Shown: in pieces, positions 1-8,400 of the stretch
How the letters are laid out: each line of letters begins with the position of its first letter
Numbering within the stretch: the first letter of the stretch is position 1
Assembly: GCF_000003605.2 (NCBI RefSeq)
Contig: NW_003141309.1
Coordinates: 125,274-139,615 of the forward strand
DNA from: Saccoglossus kowalevskii
Lineage: Eukaryota; Hemichordata; Enteropneusta; Harrimaniidae
Direction: 5' to 3'
Length of the DNA: 14,342 bases
Made by a program: the position numbers and the translations under genes
Notes under the pieces: generated by a model
What the model saw: the letters and a program-made list of their open reading frames with translations, nothing else
What the model was told of the DNA's origin: nothing
The model's database searches: none

Positions 1-23
1 CAGGTGACAACTCCCCGCTCTAA
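1..23. mobile_element. Truncated end of TTAA-type MITE family 1
   Basis: The first bases (caggtgac, then a cytosine-rich stretch and ctctaaa) match the right end of the complete copies at 7458-7622 and 7097-7260, where caggtgac is followed by ccccgctttaa. Here the terminal TTAA reads ctaa. The rest of the copy lies outside the window. Only about 23 bases are shared, so the call rests on a short match. Confidence 0.55.
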
Positions 24-1202
24 AGCCACGCGTACGTCTGATTTTTGCGTACGGCAAGTGGCATATAGACGAAAATGCGCCTCGTCTTTTCCATGCGCAA
101 CTACACTGTAGAGACACCCTTACATACCTCATTCAGAGTGTGATTTGTTGCTACTATCTATCTGTAGGTCGGCATAGCACAGCCGACGTAAGAGGATGTG
201 GTACAAACGATGTGTAACGCACCCATGCTCCTCCGTCCGCCCGCCCTCTGCGGCAACAGTGGGAATAGTGAAGGCTTTATTTCGATAATGACGGTACATG
301 GTCAGAAAAGTCTCCTTTTTGGCTCATTTTATTGTAAATAATATATATTGCCTTAATTTTATTTTTATAATTTGAAATTGTTTCGAGGCGAATTAGATTT
401 AGAGCTCAAATTGATTTTCCACGTGTGGTGTTGGAGGTAACGATGGAATACCTGGCCATTCGAGGACGGACATCCGGGCATTTTCACCGCCTGGCAACTA
501 TCGCCGATGAAAACTATGGACGAAAACTCTTAGAATACTCACGGTTACTAAAAACCGTGGAATACTGTACTTTGGGCTAGTTGTTGAGACTCCCGAACAG
601 CGTAACAAGATTACCCCTACACAGGCAATATAGGTCAATTTGGTTGCTTAGGGTTGCCTCAAAGTTTAGTTTGTACTGTTTTTTTGTCTTTAGGCTTTTC
701 ACAGATTCTTCGACCGGCGTCACGGTTCCACATAAGGTTTTCGAGGTGATGCGCGTAGACTGGCCCAATCGAGGCAGTTTTATATGTAATTCTATTTTTA
801 AATCGTGGTCCGACGCGAAATAACCACACCAGTCGTGGAAATTTGCTAATAAATCGCATGACAGTGTTCATTGGTTTATTATGTAAAATCATGAAGCCCC
901 ATGTAGCATTCTATTGTGTGTTACCGTGACGTATTTTTTTTCTTTAAAAAAGCGCTATTTTTAGAACAATTCCACCGACTCTGAGCCCTATGTTAAAGAA
1001 AAATTACATCTTTTGAACTTTTTTCAAAACCCAGATTTTTTAAATAACTTAGGACAACAATATGTACCCCATCATTAACAATATATTATTTGTTTCGGCT
1101 TATTTCACCAGGCTACATTTTGAGATATGGCATGATATCCCTATTGTTAAAATCGTTATAATACTGTAAAAATGGCCAGTATCCACTAAAATACAACGAT
1201 AC
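24..1202. other. Unassigned AT-rich sequence
   Basis: I see no gene here. The short ORFs on both strands between 577 and 892 overlap one another and show no domain. Small inverted repeats are visible: gtcggc/gccgac near 168-188 and cacggtt/aaccgtg near 540-560. Positions 420-425 are a CACGTG E-box. Nothing supports an RNA gene or an exon. Confidence 0.5.
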
Positions 1203-1385
1203 TATAATAATAATAATAATAATTTTATTCAACACGAAAAACATACTACAGAAGTTGTTTTTATGGTTGTATAAACAAAAGAAGAAAAAAATTAAGAACA
1301 AGAACTACGTAAACAAAAATGTAGTACTTAAACGACGAATAAAAGTTACTATAAAGCACTAATACTACTTAGTTTGGTGGAGCTG
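1203..1385 (-). mobile_element. 3' UTR and (ATT)n tail of the LINE remnant
   Basis: Downstream of the LINE stop codon (minus strand), about 180 noncoding bases end in gaataaaattatt and then an ATT triplet run, seen on the plus strand as TAA repeats at about 1203-1222. An AATAAA followed directly by a simple triplet tail is typical of CR1/RTE-like LINE 3' ends in invertebrates. With 1386-1835 it forms one insertion of about 630 bases. I could not find a convincing target-site duplication. Confidence 0.65.
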
Positions 1386-1835
1386 TTACATGTATAATTC
1401 ATCTCTGATTTTCATACCTGACTGGATAAATTGTGCAACATCGATAGAGCACTTCTTCATAATTTCAATAAATTGAACTTCAGAGGGCAATGTGTCGAAA
1501 TCTTTAATTTTGTTTTTACTCTGTAATATAAGTCTTATACGACATTCAATATAATTTCTACATTCCATCATGAAATGATATTCACTCTCAATTACATTAC
1601 ATGTTTCGCATTTACGTTCTGCCCTTGGTATCCGTCTATGTCTGCCAGTCTCTATTAGCAACTTATGACCTGAGATCCCGAATTTGCATAAAAGTTATCT
1701 CAGTTTAGTATTGCTGATCTCTGTTAAATAATGTTCTATTTCAAATTCAATTTTAAGTTTTCTGTATATGACTAATTTATTTGTCTCGCCATTTATTCTT
1801 ACGTCATTAAATAGTTCACATAAGTATCTCGAAAA
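1386..1835 (-). pseudogene. Non-LTR retrotransposon reverse transcriptase, C-terminal remnant
   Basis: Read on the minus strand from 1835 to the stop at 1386-1388, this frame gives the C-terminal tail of a LINE ORF2-type protein. The diagnostic part is a block reading LLIETGRHRRIPRAERKC, followed by a zinc-knuckle C-x2-C-x7-H-x4-C (KCETCNVIESEYHFMMEC). LINE proteins of the CR1/Jockey-like kind end with such a block after the reverse transcriptase domain. The polymerase and endonuclease domains are absent, so the copy is 5'-truncated. An in-frame TAA at 1695-1697 breaks it, and another stop at 1836-1838 marks where recognisable similarity ends. It would have acted in target-primed reverse transcription; this copy cannot. 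The family assignment is from memory of the motif, not from a search. Confidence 0.8.
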
Positions 1836-1838
1836 TTA

Positions 1839-2465
1839 AGCTGGTGACCCTCCAATAATCGTACAATGCCCGGAAGTACAATTTATTGGAACATGAATAA
1901 ATCAGTGAGTAGGCGTCCTGTAGGCGTCTGCACCTTTAGTGCGTCGTGGGCGCTTGCTTATTAGTGTTCCCACGACATCTCACGAGATGTCGCTTGGTAC
2001 CCCGCGAGATGTCGCTTGGTACCACTATGTATTATTATTTGAAGTTGGTCCCGTTCTTTTTCACAGGGTAATCGTGATATTGATCAGCTGGTTCGTATCA
2101 TACTAGCAAAACACAAACGCGATCGTCGCGTCTATAGAACCAAAGTCACCAGACTGACTGATTTTTTGTAATTGAATACTTACACATTGAGTTTTGTAGA
2201 CATCAGCAGATTCGTGATACATTGACCCAGTTTAGATCAGAGTTATGTAGACCTGCCCCGGAATTTAAGACTACTCGTGATTTTATTGTCTACTACTACT
2301 ACTCTCCTGTCACAAGAGTTATTACATGGTAACAAACAAAATTGGGCTGTGCATTGTAAGGGTCAACGGGTAAGAGCACTACAGCAGTGTGCTCCGTGTT
2401 TAGTAGAGATGGAATGTGGCCGTATTATTTTATCCCAATGGCTGACGTTGACTCCTACAGTGTCT
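1839..2465. other. Unassigned sequence with small repeats
   Basis: No gene is recognised. Apart from the hairpin and duplication at 1973-2023, it holds gtaggcgtc repeated near 1910-1928 and a small cgcga/tcgcg inverted repeat near 2119-2131. A 67-codon ORF at 2277-2480 has no recognisable domain and I do not call it a gene. Confidence 0.45.
1973..2023. repeat. Hairpin plus 22-bp tandem duplication
   Basis: Positions 1973-1981 (cgacatctc) and 1984-1992 (gagatgtcg) form a perfect 9-bp inverted repeat with a 2-base spacer. The right arm belongs to a 19-base unit, cgagatgtcgcttggtacc, at 1983-2001, which recurs exactly at 2005-2023 (period 22). A diverged relative, gagatgccgcttggtg, lies at 3245-3260, so the unit may belong to a dispersed repeat. 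Confidence 0.7.
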
Positions 2466-2489
2466 AGACATGTCTTATAAGACATGTCT
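2466..2489. promoter_or_regulatory. Candidate p53/p63/p73-type response element
   Basis: Two copies of agacatgtct (2466-2475 and 2480-2489) are separated by tata. Each fits the p53-family half-site RRRCWWGYYY perfectly, with the favoured CATG core, and a 4-base spacer is within the accepted 0-13. The two halves are also a 14-bp tandem duplication, so replication slippage could have made the pair from one palindrome. No adjacent gene is recognised, so function is inference only. Confidence 0.4.
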
Positions 2490-2910
2490 TATCGCGTAGC
2501 TAGTCTTCACTGGCTATGGCTGAAGGCTCTTTTTTCAAACTTTGATCTAAAACATGCACTTTATGATACAGAATCAACAGTTACAACCAGATTTTGGCTG
2601 CAGGGGAGACGCTTGCACTTACGATTGCAAATTTTCAGACCTTCAAATTTCGTATTTTCATGTCGCCCCTTGACAAATTGGCGAATGCTGCTATCTCATA
2701 ACGATAAATTTATGATCTATTTTTGTCCCATTATACATAAAGCCAATTGTTTTTTGTCTTTGTTCTTTTCCTTCTGGGACATCTTGAATTTTCAAGGTGA
2801 ATGTTCCGGCGAAGCACTCCGTAGAGGGAGGAATATCCGAACGGAACAACACCGTGCAGGCGGACGATGGTAAAATTTAGCATAGAACACATTATCTAAA
2901 TGACGAAACC
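2490..2910. other. Unassigned sequence with an unrecognised 129-codon ORF
   Basis: An open frame runs from 2484 to 2873 on the plus strand. Its translation has no domain I recognise, no signal peptide and a composition like translated noncoding DNA. There is no clear splice or promoter context. I treat it as chance, but it is one of the longer open frames in the window. Confidence 0.35.
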
Positions 2911-2977
2911 GTGAATTTAAAACCCACTGAATATGCCTGAAAAAGGTAAATCAGTGAAATTTAAACCCAGTGAATAT
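2911..2977. repeat. 43-bp-period repeat pair, TTAAAACCCAGTGAATAT family
   Basis: Two related 24-base units lie at 2911-2934 and 2954-2977, each reading roughly gtgaa-tttaaacccagtgaatat. The same motif recurs as a pair near 11591-11613 and 11653-11681, nearly 9 kb away. This is a small dispersed repeat of unknown type. Confidence 0.6.
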
Positions 2978-3060
2978 TAGTCATTTTACAGTACCTGTCA
3001 CTTGTTTTGAACAAAATAAAATTCTATTTCACGGAGACAGGTAAGTGAAACTAAATGTAA

Positions 3061-4560
3061 AGTAGGCCCCAGATATTACTCAGGATTACTCATTGGGAAT
3101 TACCCTATTTTGCTGAGATACCGGAAACTGATAAACCACTTGTTAATTTGATACCCTTGTCTCCCACGAATCTGTTTTTTGGTCATGGGTCATGTCAAGA
3201 TATCATGATGGGTATTTTAAATTGGAAGGATTGCCATGACAACTGAGATGCCGCTTGGTGCTGCTTAGTATGTGGGTGTCAGGTATTATGCTGCGTAGGT
3301 GGTTCTCACACCTCCTCGTTTTCGATATTTGGGGGGAAGCGTGATCCTGACGCACTGGTTAAAATAATGGGTAGGCTGACCGCTCTTTCACTACCATGGA
3401 GGTGTTGAACTCAACATCGTACTTTTATTTGATTTATTGTTTGATTTTATTTCATTTAAAGTTCCACAATACCCCCTATCTACCGTGAGTCGCAATCCTG
3501 AAGTCTGACAGTAGAAAGGCGCTTGCATTTCACTGTAGAACGCTCACTAACAAGCTACGTGCGGAAACACGCCCGCCCGATAAATAGTTTTCTAGATGAA
3601 AATAACCAACAAACTCCTGGGGGGTAAACGACTCGCACATACGTGGATAAAGTACAATGTATTTTGTAAGCTCGTGCATTGACCTCAAGCACGGCCCAGT
3701 TATGTCTGAGTTCAGAGGTACCTGAGCTATTAATCCGTAAGAGTGCGGCGTTTCGGTAAAATTTTATTTGATAACTTATCACAAAGGAATGTATGGAACC
3801 GAATTGTTTTCACTTTAAACACAATTTAAAATGTATATATAATACTAAATATACATGTATACTAATATAGCCTTTAATTTCTCTGTTAAATGTCGGTGTT
3901 CAACAAGTTTCCACCTTTCCATGATTGGTATAAGCTATTACAGGCTCGTCTGCAGTCTGTATGAAGAATATGTTAAACAACAAACTCCGTGCGACCTTTC
4001 AATAAAGTTGCAGTAGCCAGTTACAGTGGAGATATTTTTAAACAATTGAACTTAGAACCCCCATTCATTATTGTTATATGGAAATGTACGACACGGGGTT
4101 TCCCCGATTCGAGCCCAGGTATAGACTCACACTAAAAAAAACATTACATTACATGTTGGAATGTGGTCTAATGAGATACCTTGACACCGCAAACTCAGAG
4201 TTAACACCCCACAGATTCAGACTAAATAGACGTCAAATTGGAATTAGAATTTTGAATAGCTGATTATACGTCCGACACGGTTATTCTAAAGTGACATATC
4301 CGAGTACCGTCTGCCCTACTTTCCAAGTAAGCGCGTATTATACTAGTACTTGAGAGACTGTTTCGCATTCAAAACAAAAATCACAGAGGCGGCAATGTCC
4401 GAGAAAGTCGCCAGACTAATACATTGTTTACATGTACCGTGTGTTTAAACCTAGAGTCTGTATTTCCCGTGACATTTTACAATAACATGCACACCTAGCC
4501 CTAAATGAGTCTGTAGTTCGATGAGCCTTTGTTCTGTGACCTACTTCAAGATGGTCTATA
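3061..4560. other. Unassigned AT-rich intergenic or intronic sequence
   Basis: About 1.5 kb has no recognisable gene. The short ORFs at 3555-3782 (minus) and 4078-4263 (plus) have no identifiable domain. Visible structures are an atgtatat/atatacat inverted repeat at about 3832-3857 and the 12-bp perfect palindrome tatacatgtata at 3850-3861. A B-box-like string on the minus strand near 4106-4118 has no matching A box, so I do not call a SINE. Confidence 0.5.
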
Positions 4561-4564
4561 AAAG

Positions 4565-5280
4565 TTAGAGACGAATGATGTAATGGAGAATATGGAACCC
4601 GGTTACAACGAACGTAGCTCAGTGGTCTCTGTAAGTCATCGGGGACGAGTGGGTTACGTTATGAAGGAGAAAATATGAATCGGATTTAGAGACGACGGAT
4701 TTACGATGTAATGGAGATAATGGAACCGAATTACGAAAAACGTAACTTGGTGGTCTTTCTTTGTTGTTAGAGGCGAATGAGTCGCGATGCGATGAAGAAA
4801 ATAGAATCGGGTTGAGACGAACGTAACTTGGTGGTCTCTGTAGGTCGTTAGAGACGACGGATTTACGATGTAATGGAGATAATGGAACCGAATTACGACA
4901 AACGTAACTTGGTGGTCATTGTATATAGTCAGAGACGAATGAGTCGCGATTCGATGAAGAAAATAGAATCGGGTTGAGACGAACGTAACTTGGTGGTCTC
5001 TGTAGGTCGTTAGAGACGACGGATTTACGATGTAATGGAGATAATGGAACCGAATTACGACAAACGTAACTTGGTGGTCATTGTATATAGTCAGAGACGA
5101 ATGAGTCGCGATTCGATGAAGAAAATAGATCGGGTTGAGACGAACGTAACTTGGTGGTCTCTGTAGGTCGTTAGATGTAATGGGGAAAATGGAACCGAAT
5201 TACGACAAACGTAACTTGGTGGTGTTTGTATGTAGTTAGAGACGAATGAGTTACGATGTGATAATGAAAATAGAAGTGGA
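4565..5280. repeat. 81-bp minisatellite with 162-bp higher-order unit
   Basis: A tandem array in which the landmark cgtaacttggtgg falls at 4741, 4822, 4903, 4984, 5065, 5145 and 5210: spacings 81, 81, 81, 81, 80, 65. Two monomer types alternate. Type A contains gatgtaatggagataatgg (4705, 4867, 5029). Type B contains gagtcgcgattcgatgaag. Like types are therefore closest at 162 bp, a higher-order repeat. The first part (about 4577-4705, spacing 128) and the last full monomer (5174, with about 16 bases lost) carry deletions. The period is a multiple of three, but stops occur in all frames, so it is not a coding repeat. The array is interrupted by the element starting at 5281. Confidence 0.93.
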
Positions 5281-5981
5281 TTAAAGAGCGGTGGTCATCG
5301 CGTCATGCATACGCGAGATATGGCTCTCATATGAACTAATATGCCATACAGACATATTTGTTCATTCATTGACTAATAAGCTACATGTATATTTATCACT
5401 GATTTGTATTAATTTACATATTCATTTATTTAGTTATTTATTAATTTGGTCAGTTAATTTTCATATTAATATACTTATTTTTGGCCCTCCACTTTATACA
5501 TTATAATTTACTTTCAGTGTATATTGGAAATCAGACTACCAGCAGTAAGAAGCTATTTTCTGATTTCCTTTTTACACAATATATATATTTTTTTTTTTCT
5601 TACTATTTGTTTTTCTCCGTATTTATTTTTGTGTGTGGCTTACTTTTGTTATTATTTTTCAGCGTTTCTTACTATTGTTATTATTATTGGGTAAATAAAT
5701 ATTATTATTATTATTATTATATCCAACAAATAAAAGACAATTTTAGACAGCCAAAAAAGATGGCGACCAAGGAATACAAACTGAGACGTTACCAAGTTTT
5801 AATTAGTTTTTTTTTGGGGGGGGTGATTGAAAGGTATCGAAGGAGTTACCAGTAGTAATTAGTGCAAGTCGCGTCCACGTAAAAACTCGTACTCGTGATT
5901 TCATTTAAAAGCGCATTTGATTGTGGGAAAATCATTGTTTATCAAGAGAAATGTCGTACATAGACGACCACCGCTCTTTAA
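5281..5981. mobile_element. 701-bp TTAA-type DNA transposon or large MITE
   Basis: The ends are a 16-bp perfect inverted repeat, ttaaagagcggtggtc at 5281-5296 and its reverse complement at 5966-5981. TTAA is the outermost tetranucleotide on both sides, as expected for a TTAA target duplication (piggyBac-like or Kolobok-like). The insertion is independently shown by the host sequence: the minisatellite monomer breaks at TTAA and resumes after 5981 (gacggacgtaattt, against gacgaacgtaactt in intact monomers). No transposase is visible; the ORFs at 5291-5506 and 5481-5855 are AT-rich and unrecognised. It would need a transposase supplied in trans. The interior holds a LINE-like tail (5694-5721) and a T9G8 run at 5807-5823. 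Confidence 0.85.
5694..5721 (+). repeat. AATAAA plus (ATT)n, LINE-like 3' tail or microsatellite
   Basis: AATAAA at 5694-5699 is followed directly by about seven ATT triplets. This is the same signature as the end of the LINE remnant at 1203-1230, but on the plus strand. Upstream T-rich sequence (about 5590-5690) could be a LINE 3' UTR inserted in the TTAA element. No LINE coding sequence precedes it, so a plain microsatellite is also possible. Confidence 0.45.
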
Positions 5982-5996
5982 GACGGACGTAATTTC
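5982..5996. repeat. Resumed end of the 81-bp minisatellite monomer
   Basis: Directly after the right TTAA, gacggacgtaatttc matches the monomer segment gacgaacgtaacttg at 12 of 15 positions. This is the part of the monomer missing at the left boundary (5280). Similarity fades after about 5996, so this is the true edge of the array. Confidence 0.7.
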
Positions 5997-7096
5997 ATTT
6001 ACAGTGCTGCGTTCGGTCCATCGCACAAATTAACAATAATATGTATGGGAAGGTACACAATATTTTACAGTCATATTAAAAAGTTACAACAATTAAAAAT
6101 TAAAACGATAAATCAAATTCATAATTTCCCGGCGTTTAAAAGTTTTTACAGGTACAAATGCGACACGGTATTCGCAAGATACTCGATCCAGAAGATTGCC
6201 GAAAATAGCCGAAAATGACCAAGAATTCCCGTAGATTCAGTTGTGATTGAGTCCACCGAACTACACAAGGGATTTTCGACCGACGTTTCGAATACGGCCT
6301 AAAATTCATTTAAATTATATGCATTTAAAAACATGAAATCCATTTACATTTTTAAAAACTTACAAATGATATGTAGGTTGGTAGATTTTCAAGACGCGGT
6401 TGGGCAGTGCCATCGAAGCTGATCACACGAACAATGTTATAGGGCGGAAGTTCAAGGAATATATAATTGGAGTTAAAAACGAAAATGGGTTTTAAAAAAA
6501 AAACGGATCTTGAAAATAAAAATATATGTTTAAAATGTAAATTGAATATTAAAATGTTTACCGAGAAGTAAGTAATGTAAGTACGTTGAATTGAGTCGGT
6601 TGCGTTACACGATTCGCAGAACTGTACACCCCTAAGCTAGTGGTGCGAATTAAAGCTGGTCATATATTACATCATTGTGTGTTGTTGTTTTTCTCAAATC
6701 TCGCCATAATTGAGGAAGTTGGTGCAAATGCCATAATTGGTGTATGACGTCACGGTTTTTTGACCAATCTTTGACTGACTACCCTTACCACGTCGGTGTA
6801 CCATTTACAAATAATTCTGAATGCAAAAGAAAAAAACGATTTTTTTACGTATACACGCTTCACGCATACAGAATTTCCGTTCAAATTTCAATTCAATCTT
6901 AATTTTAAACCAAAAAGTCTAAATTTGACAGAAATTTCTAGCTTTTGATCAATTTTTAAATTTTCGTAACATTTTTCGTGGCAGCGAGCAGACTACAAAG
7001 TACAATTATTTTGTTGATGGTTGAATTTAGAGCTCAAGGTGTTAAATAAGAAATTACTTCGAATTAGTTGTTTTTATTCATGGGAGTAATTAATCC
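5997..7096. other. Unassigned AT-rich sequence with one CRE site
   Basis: No gene is recognised. TGACGTCA at 6745-6752 is a perfect CREB/ATF palindrome. The string ccataattg occurs twice just upstream (near 6703 and 6731). The string atttagagctcaa near 7025 also occurs near 391. The remainder is A/T-rich with poly-A runs. Confidence 0.45.
6745..6752. promoter_or_regulatory. CRE palindrome TGACGTCA
   Basis: An exact full CREB/ATF consensus. An 8-base match has a fair chance of occurring in a 14-kb window, and no promoter is recognised nearby, so it is listed as a sequence match only. Confidence 0.25.
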
Positions 7097-7260
7097 ACTT
7101 TCCGGAGGTATCGTCACCTGCGCATGCGCGGGAAGTGAGTCCTATGATACGATAGCAACGCATGCTACAACGCAAAGGTTCATGGGTAGATGCCTGTTTG
7201 TTAAAAACGGCACGCAATGGCCGTCTGCCGCATGCGCAGGTGACGGTTACCCCGCTTTAA
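7097..7260 (+). mobile_element. TTAA MITE family 1, copy A
   Basis: Near the ends it has a 17-bp perfect inverted repeat, cgtcacctgcgcatgcg and its reverse complement (left at 7112-7128, right at about 7229-7245). The right end keeps TTAA (7257-7260). The left TTAA has decayed to actt (7097-7100). The interior caaaggttcatgggtag matches copies B and C. It is noncoding, and GC- and CpG-rich against an AT-rich background. The 80-codon ORF across it (7068-7310) is incidental. Copy A is the most diverged of the three. Confidence 0.85.
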
Positions 7261-7457
7261 AAATTAAACCAGTCCGCAATCAAAATAAAGCACGCATATG
7301 GACAATCTAGAAAAAATATGAACCACAAGAAAGACGCACAGCCAAAAGGTTGTATCAACTGGCAGCCACAATTTGTTCAGTTAGATCCCATTGTCAACAA
7401 ATATGTGATGTTGATGTGACCAATGTAATATTTATCCTGAAGCGCATACACACAAAC

Positions 7458-7622
7458 TTAAAGCGGAAGAGTCGTCACTTGCGCACGCGCGACAATTGAG
7501 TCCCAAGCGACGATAACAACACACGCTAAAAACGCAAAGGCTCATGGGTAGACGCTTGTTTGTAAACAATGACATGCTATGGCCATCTGAAGCACGTGCA
7601 GGTGACGACTCCCCCACTTTAA
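7458..7622 (+). mobile_element. TTAA MITE family 1, copy B (complete)
   Basis: A 165-bp element with TTAA at both ends (7458-7461 and 7619-7622). The terminal inverted repeats are about 30 bp, reading ttaaag-ygg-r-gagtcgtcac-tgc from each end. The interior caaaggctcatgggtagac is shared with copy C in inverse orientation. No ORF of interest. TTAA target duplication and short TIRs suit a non-autonomous piggyBac- or Kolobok-type element; the superfamily cannot be fixed without a transposase. Positions 7480-7491 are a perfect NRF1-type site, and ttgtttgtaaacaa (about 7558-7571) contains a FOX-type core. Confidence 0.9.
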
Positions 7623-7958
7623 CATTAAATCAACCTATAAAAATAAAAATCTAGCTATAGAGCAAAACAGATTCCGTGGTTCCGTGTTTCATTTTGATAT
7701 ATCATTGACTTGTTATCACAGCATTCAAGTATGTTGATATAAATTAAATTAATGATATATCAGAATTTAGTTCTGCGGGTTTTGTCTCATTTATGTAGAA
7801 ATTCAGTTATATGCATATAAAAAAACAAATCAACAAGAGTTGAAAGACAATCACTTTATTGATAATTACGCAATAGATCAACAGCATTTGTCATACTAAT
7901 TATATTTCATCATATATTAGTATTGATAAGGGCAAGATGGGGGGCCCTCAGGCATGCA
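7623..7958. other. Unassigned AT-rich spacer
   Basis: Sequence between MITE copy B and the SINE target duplication. The string tgatatatca-like occurs near 7697 and 7753. I see no gene or structured element. Confidence 0.5.
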
Positions 7959-7977
7959 GGTTGTACAGATTATTATT
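7959..7977. repeat. Target-site duplication, 19 bp (distal to SINE tail)
   Basis: The 19 bases ggttgtacagattattatt are repeated exactly at 8382-8400 and flank the SINE. This length is typical of LINE-mediated target-primed retrotransposition. Confidence 0.92.
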
Positions 7978-8381
7978 TTTTTAAATATTTTTTGTTCTGG
8001 ACATTGGGTATCACTGTATGTGCAAATTGCAAGTGCTAGTGACGACACATAGTGTATTTTGCCACAGAATTTATATTCATGTTTGGGACTAACATGACAG
8101 GGCCGTGTGGCCATCTCTCTGTCAAATGGCAATTTGTAATGCGCTATCCTGACCATAACCAGACCCGGTCGAACACAAGCACCTGCGGACCTTAACCAAG
8201 GTTCCCCCAAAGTCGCATTCGTTAGTGAATGAATCTCGGCCAGTGGAATTGGCCTCATTGAGTCTGTGGCACACTCACCCAGGGTAGGGGTCGACCCTTT
8301 GATGTTCAACCTAAGATAGGATTTGAACTTGGGTCTACCGATCATGAGTCTGATGCGACAACCACTATGCTACCAGTGACC
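7978..8381 (-). mobile_element. tRNA-derived SINE, full length
   Basis: On the minus strand the element begins ggtcactggtagcatagtgg. It has a pol III A box (tagcatagtgg, 8362-8372) and a B box (gttcaaatcc, 8319-8328), spaced as in a tRNA. The anticodon region reads actcatgat, suggesting a tRNA-Met-like (CAT) ancestor with decayed stem pairing. A body of about 300 bases of unknown origin follows, then an A-rich tail (aaaaaatatttaaaaaa) at 7978-7996. Perfect 19-bp duplications bound it on both sides, so the copy is intact and probably young. A 142-codon open frame on the same strand (7917-8345) runs through both tRNA head and tail and is incidental. Transcription would be by RNA polymerase III from the internal promoter. 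The named SINE family cannot be given without a search. Confidence 0.92.
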
Positions 8382-8400
8382 GGTTGTACAGATTATTATT
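8382..8400. repeat. Target-site duplication, 19 bp (proximal to SINE head)
   Basis: Exact copy of 7959-7977, directly abutting the first base of the tRNA-like head on the minus strand. Confidence 0.92.

Noticed and set aside
577-892. Three overlapping ORFs on both strands
   Set aside because: Mutually exclusive short frames with no domain; chance ORFs.
2484-2873. 129-codon plus-strand ORF
   Set aside because: Composition looks like translated noncoding DNA, no domain or signal peptide is seen, and it begins inside the p53-like palindrome pair.
4095-4125. B-box-like string on the minus strand (ggctcgaatcg)
   Set aside because: No A box at the expected distance, no tRNA fold and no target duplication; probably coincidental.
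5481-5855. 124-codon ORF with hydrophobic F/Y/L runs resembling membrane segments
   Set aside because: The hydrophobicity comes from T-rich and ATT-repeat DNA in the TTAA element. An internal ATG in a good context (near 5760, aagatggcgacc) opens only about 31 codons.
7458-7622. The perfect palindromic ends considered as a bacterial terminator or CRISPR repeats
   Set aside because: Three copies with TTAA flanks, different orientations and long irregular spacing fit transposed MITEs, not an array; the context is eukaryotic.
7917-8345. 142-codon open frame on the minus strand, the longest in the window
   Set aside because: It lies within the SINE and runs on through the tail and the target duplication. 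It overlaps the B box, has no recognisable domain, and SINEs do not encode proteins.
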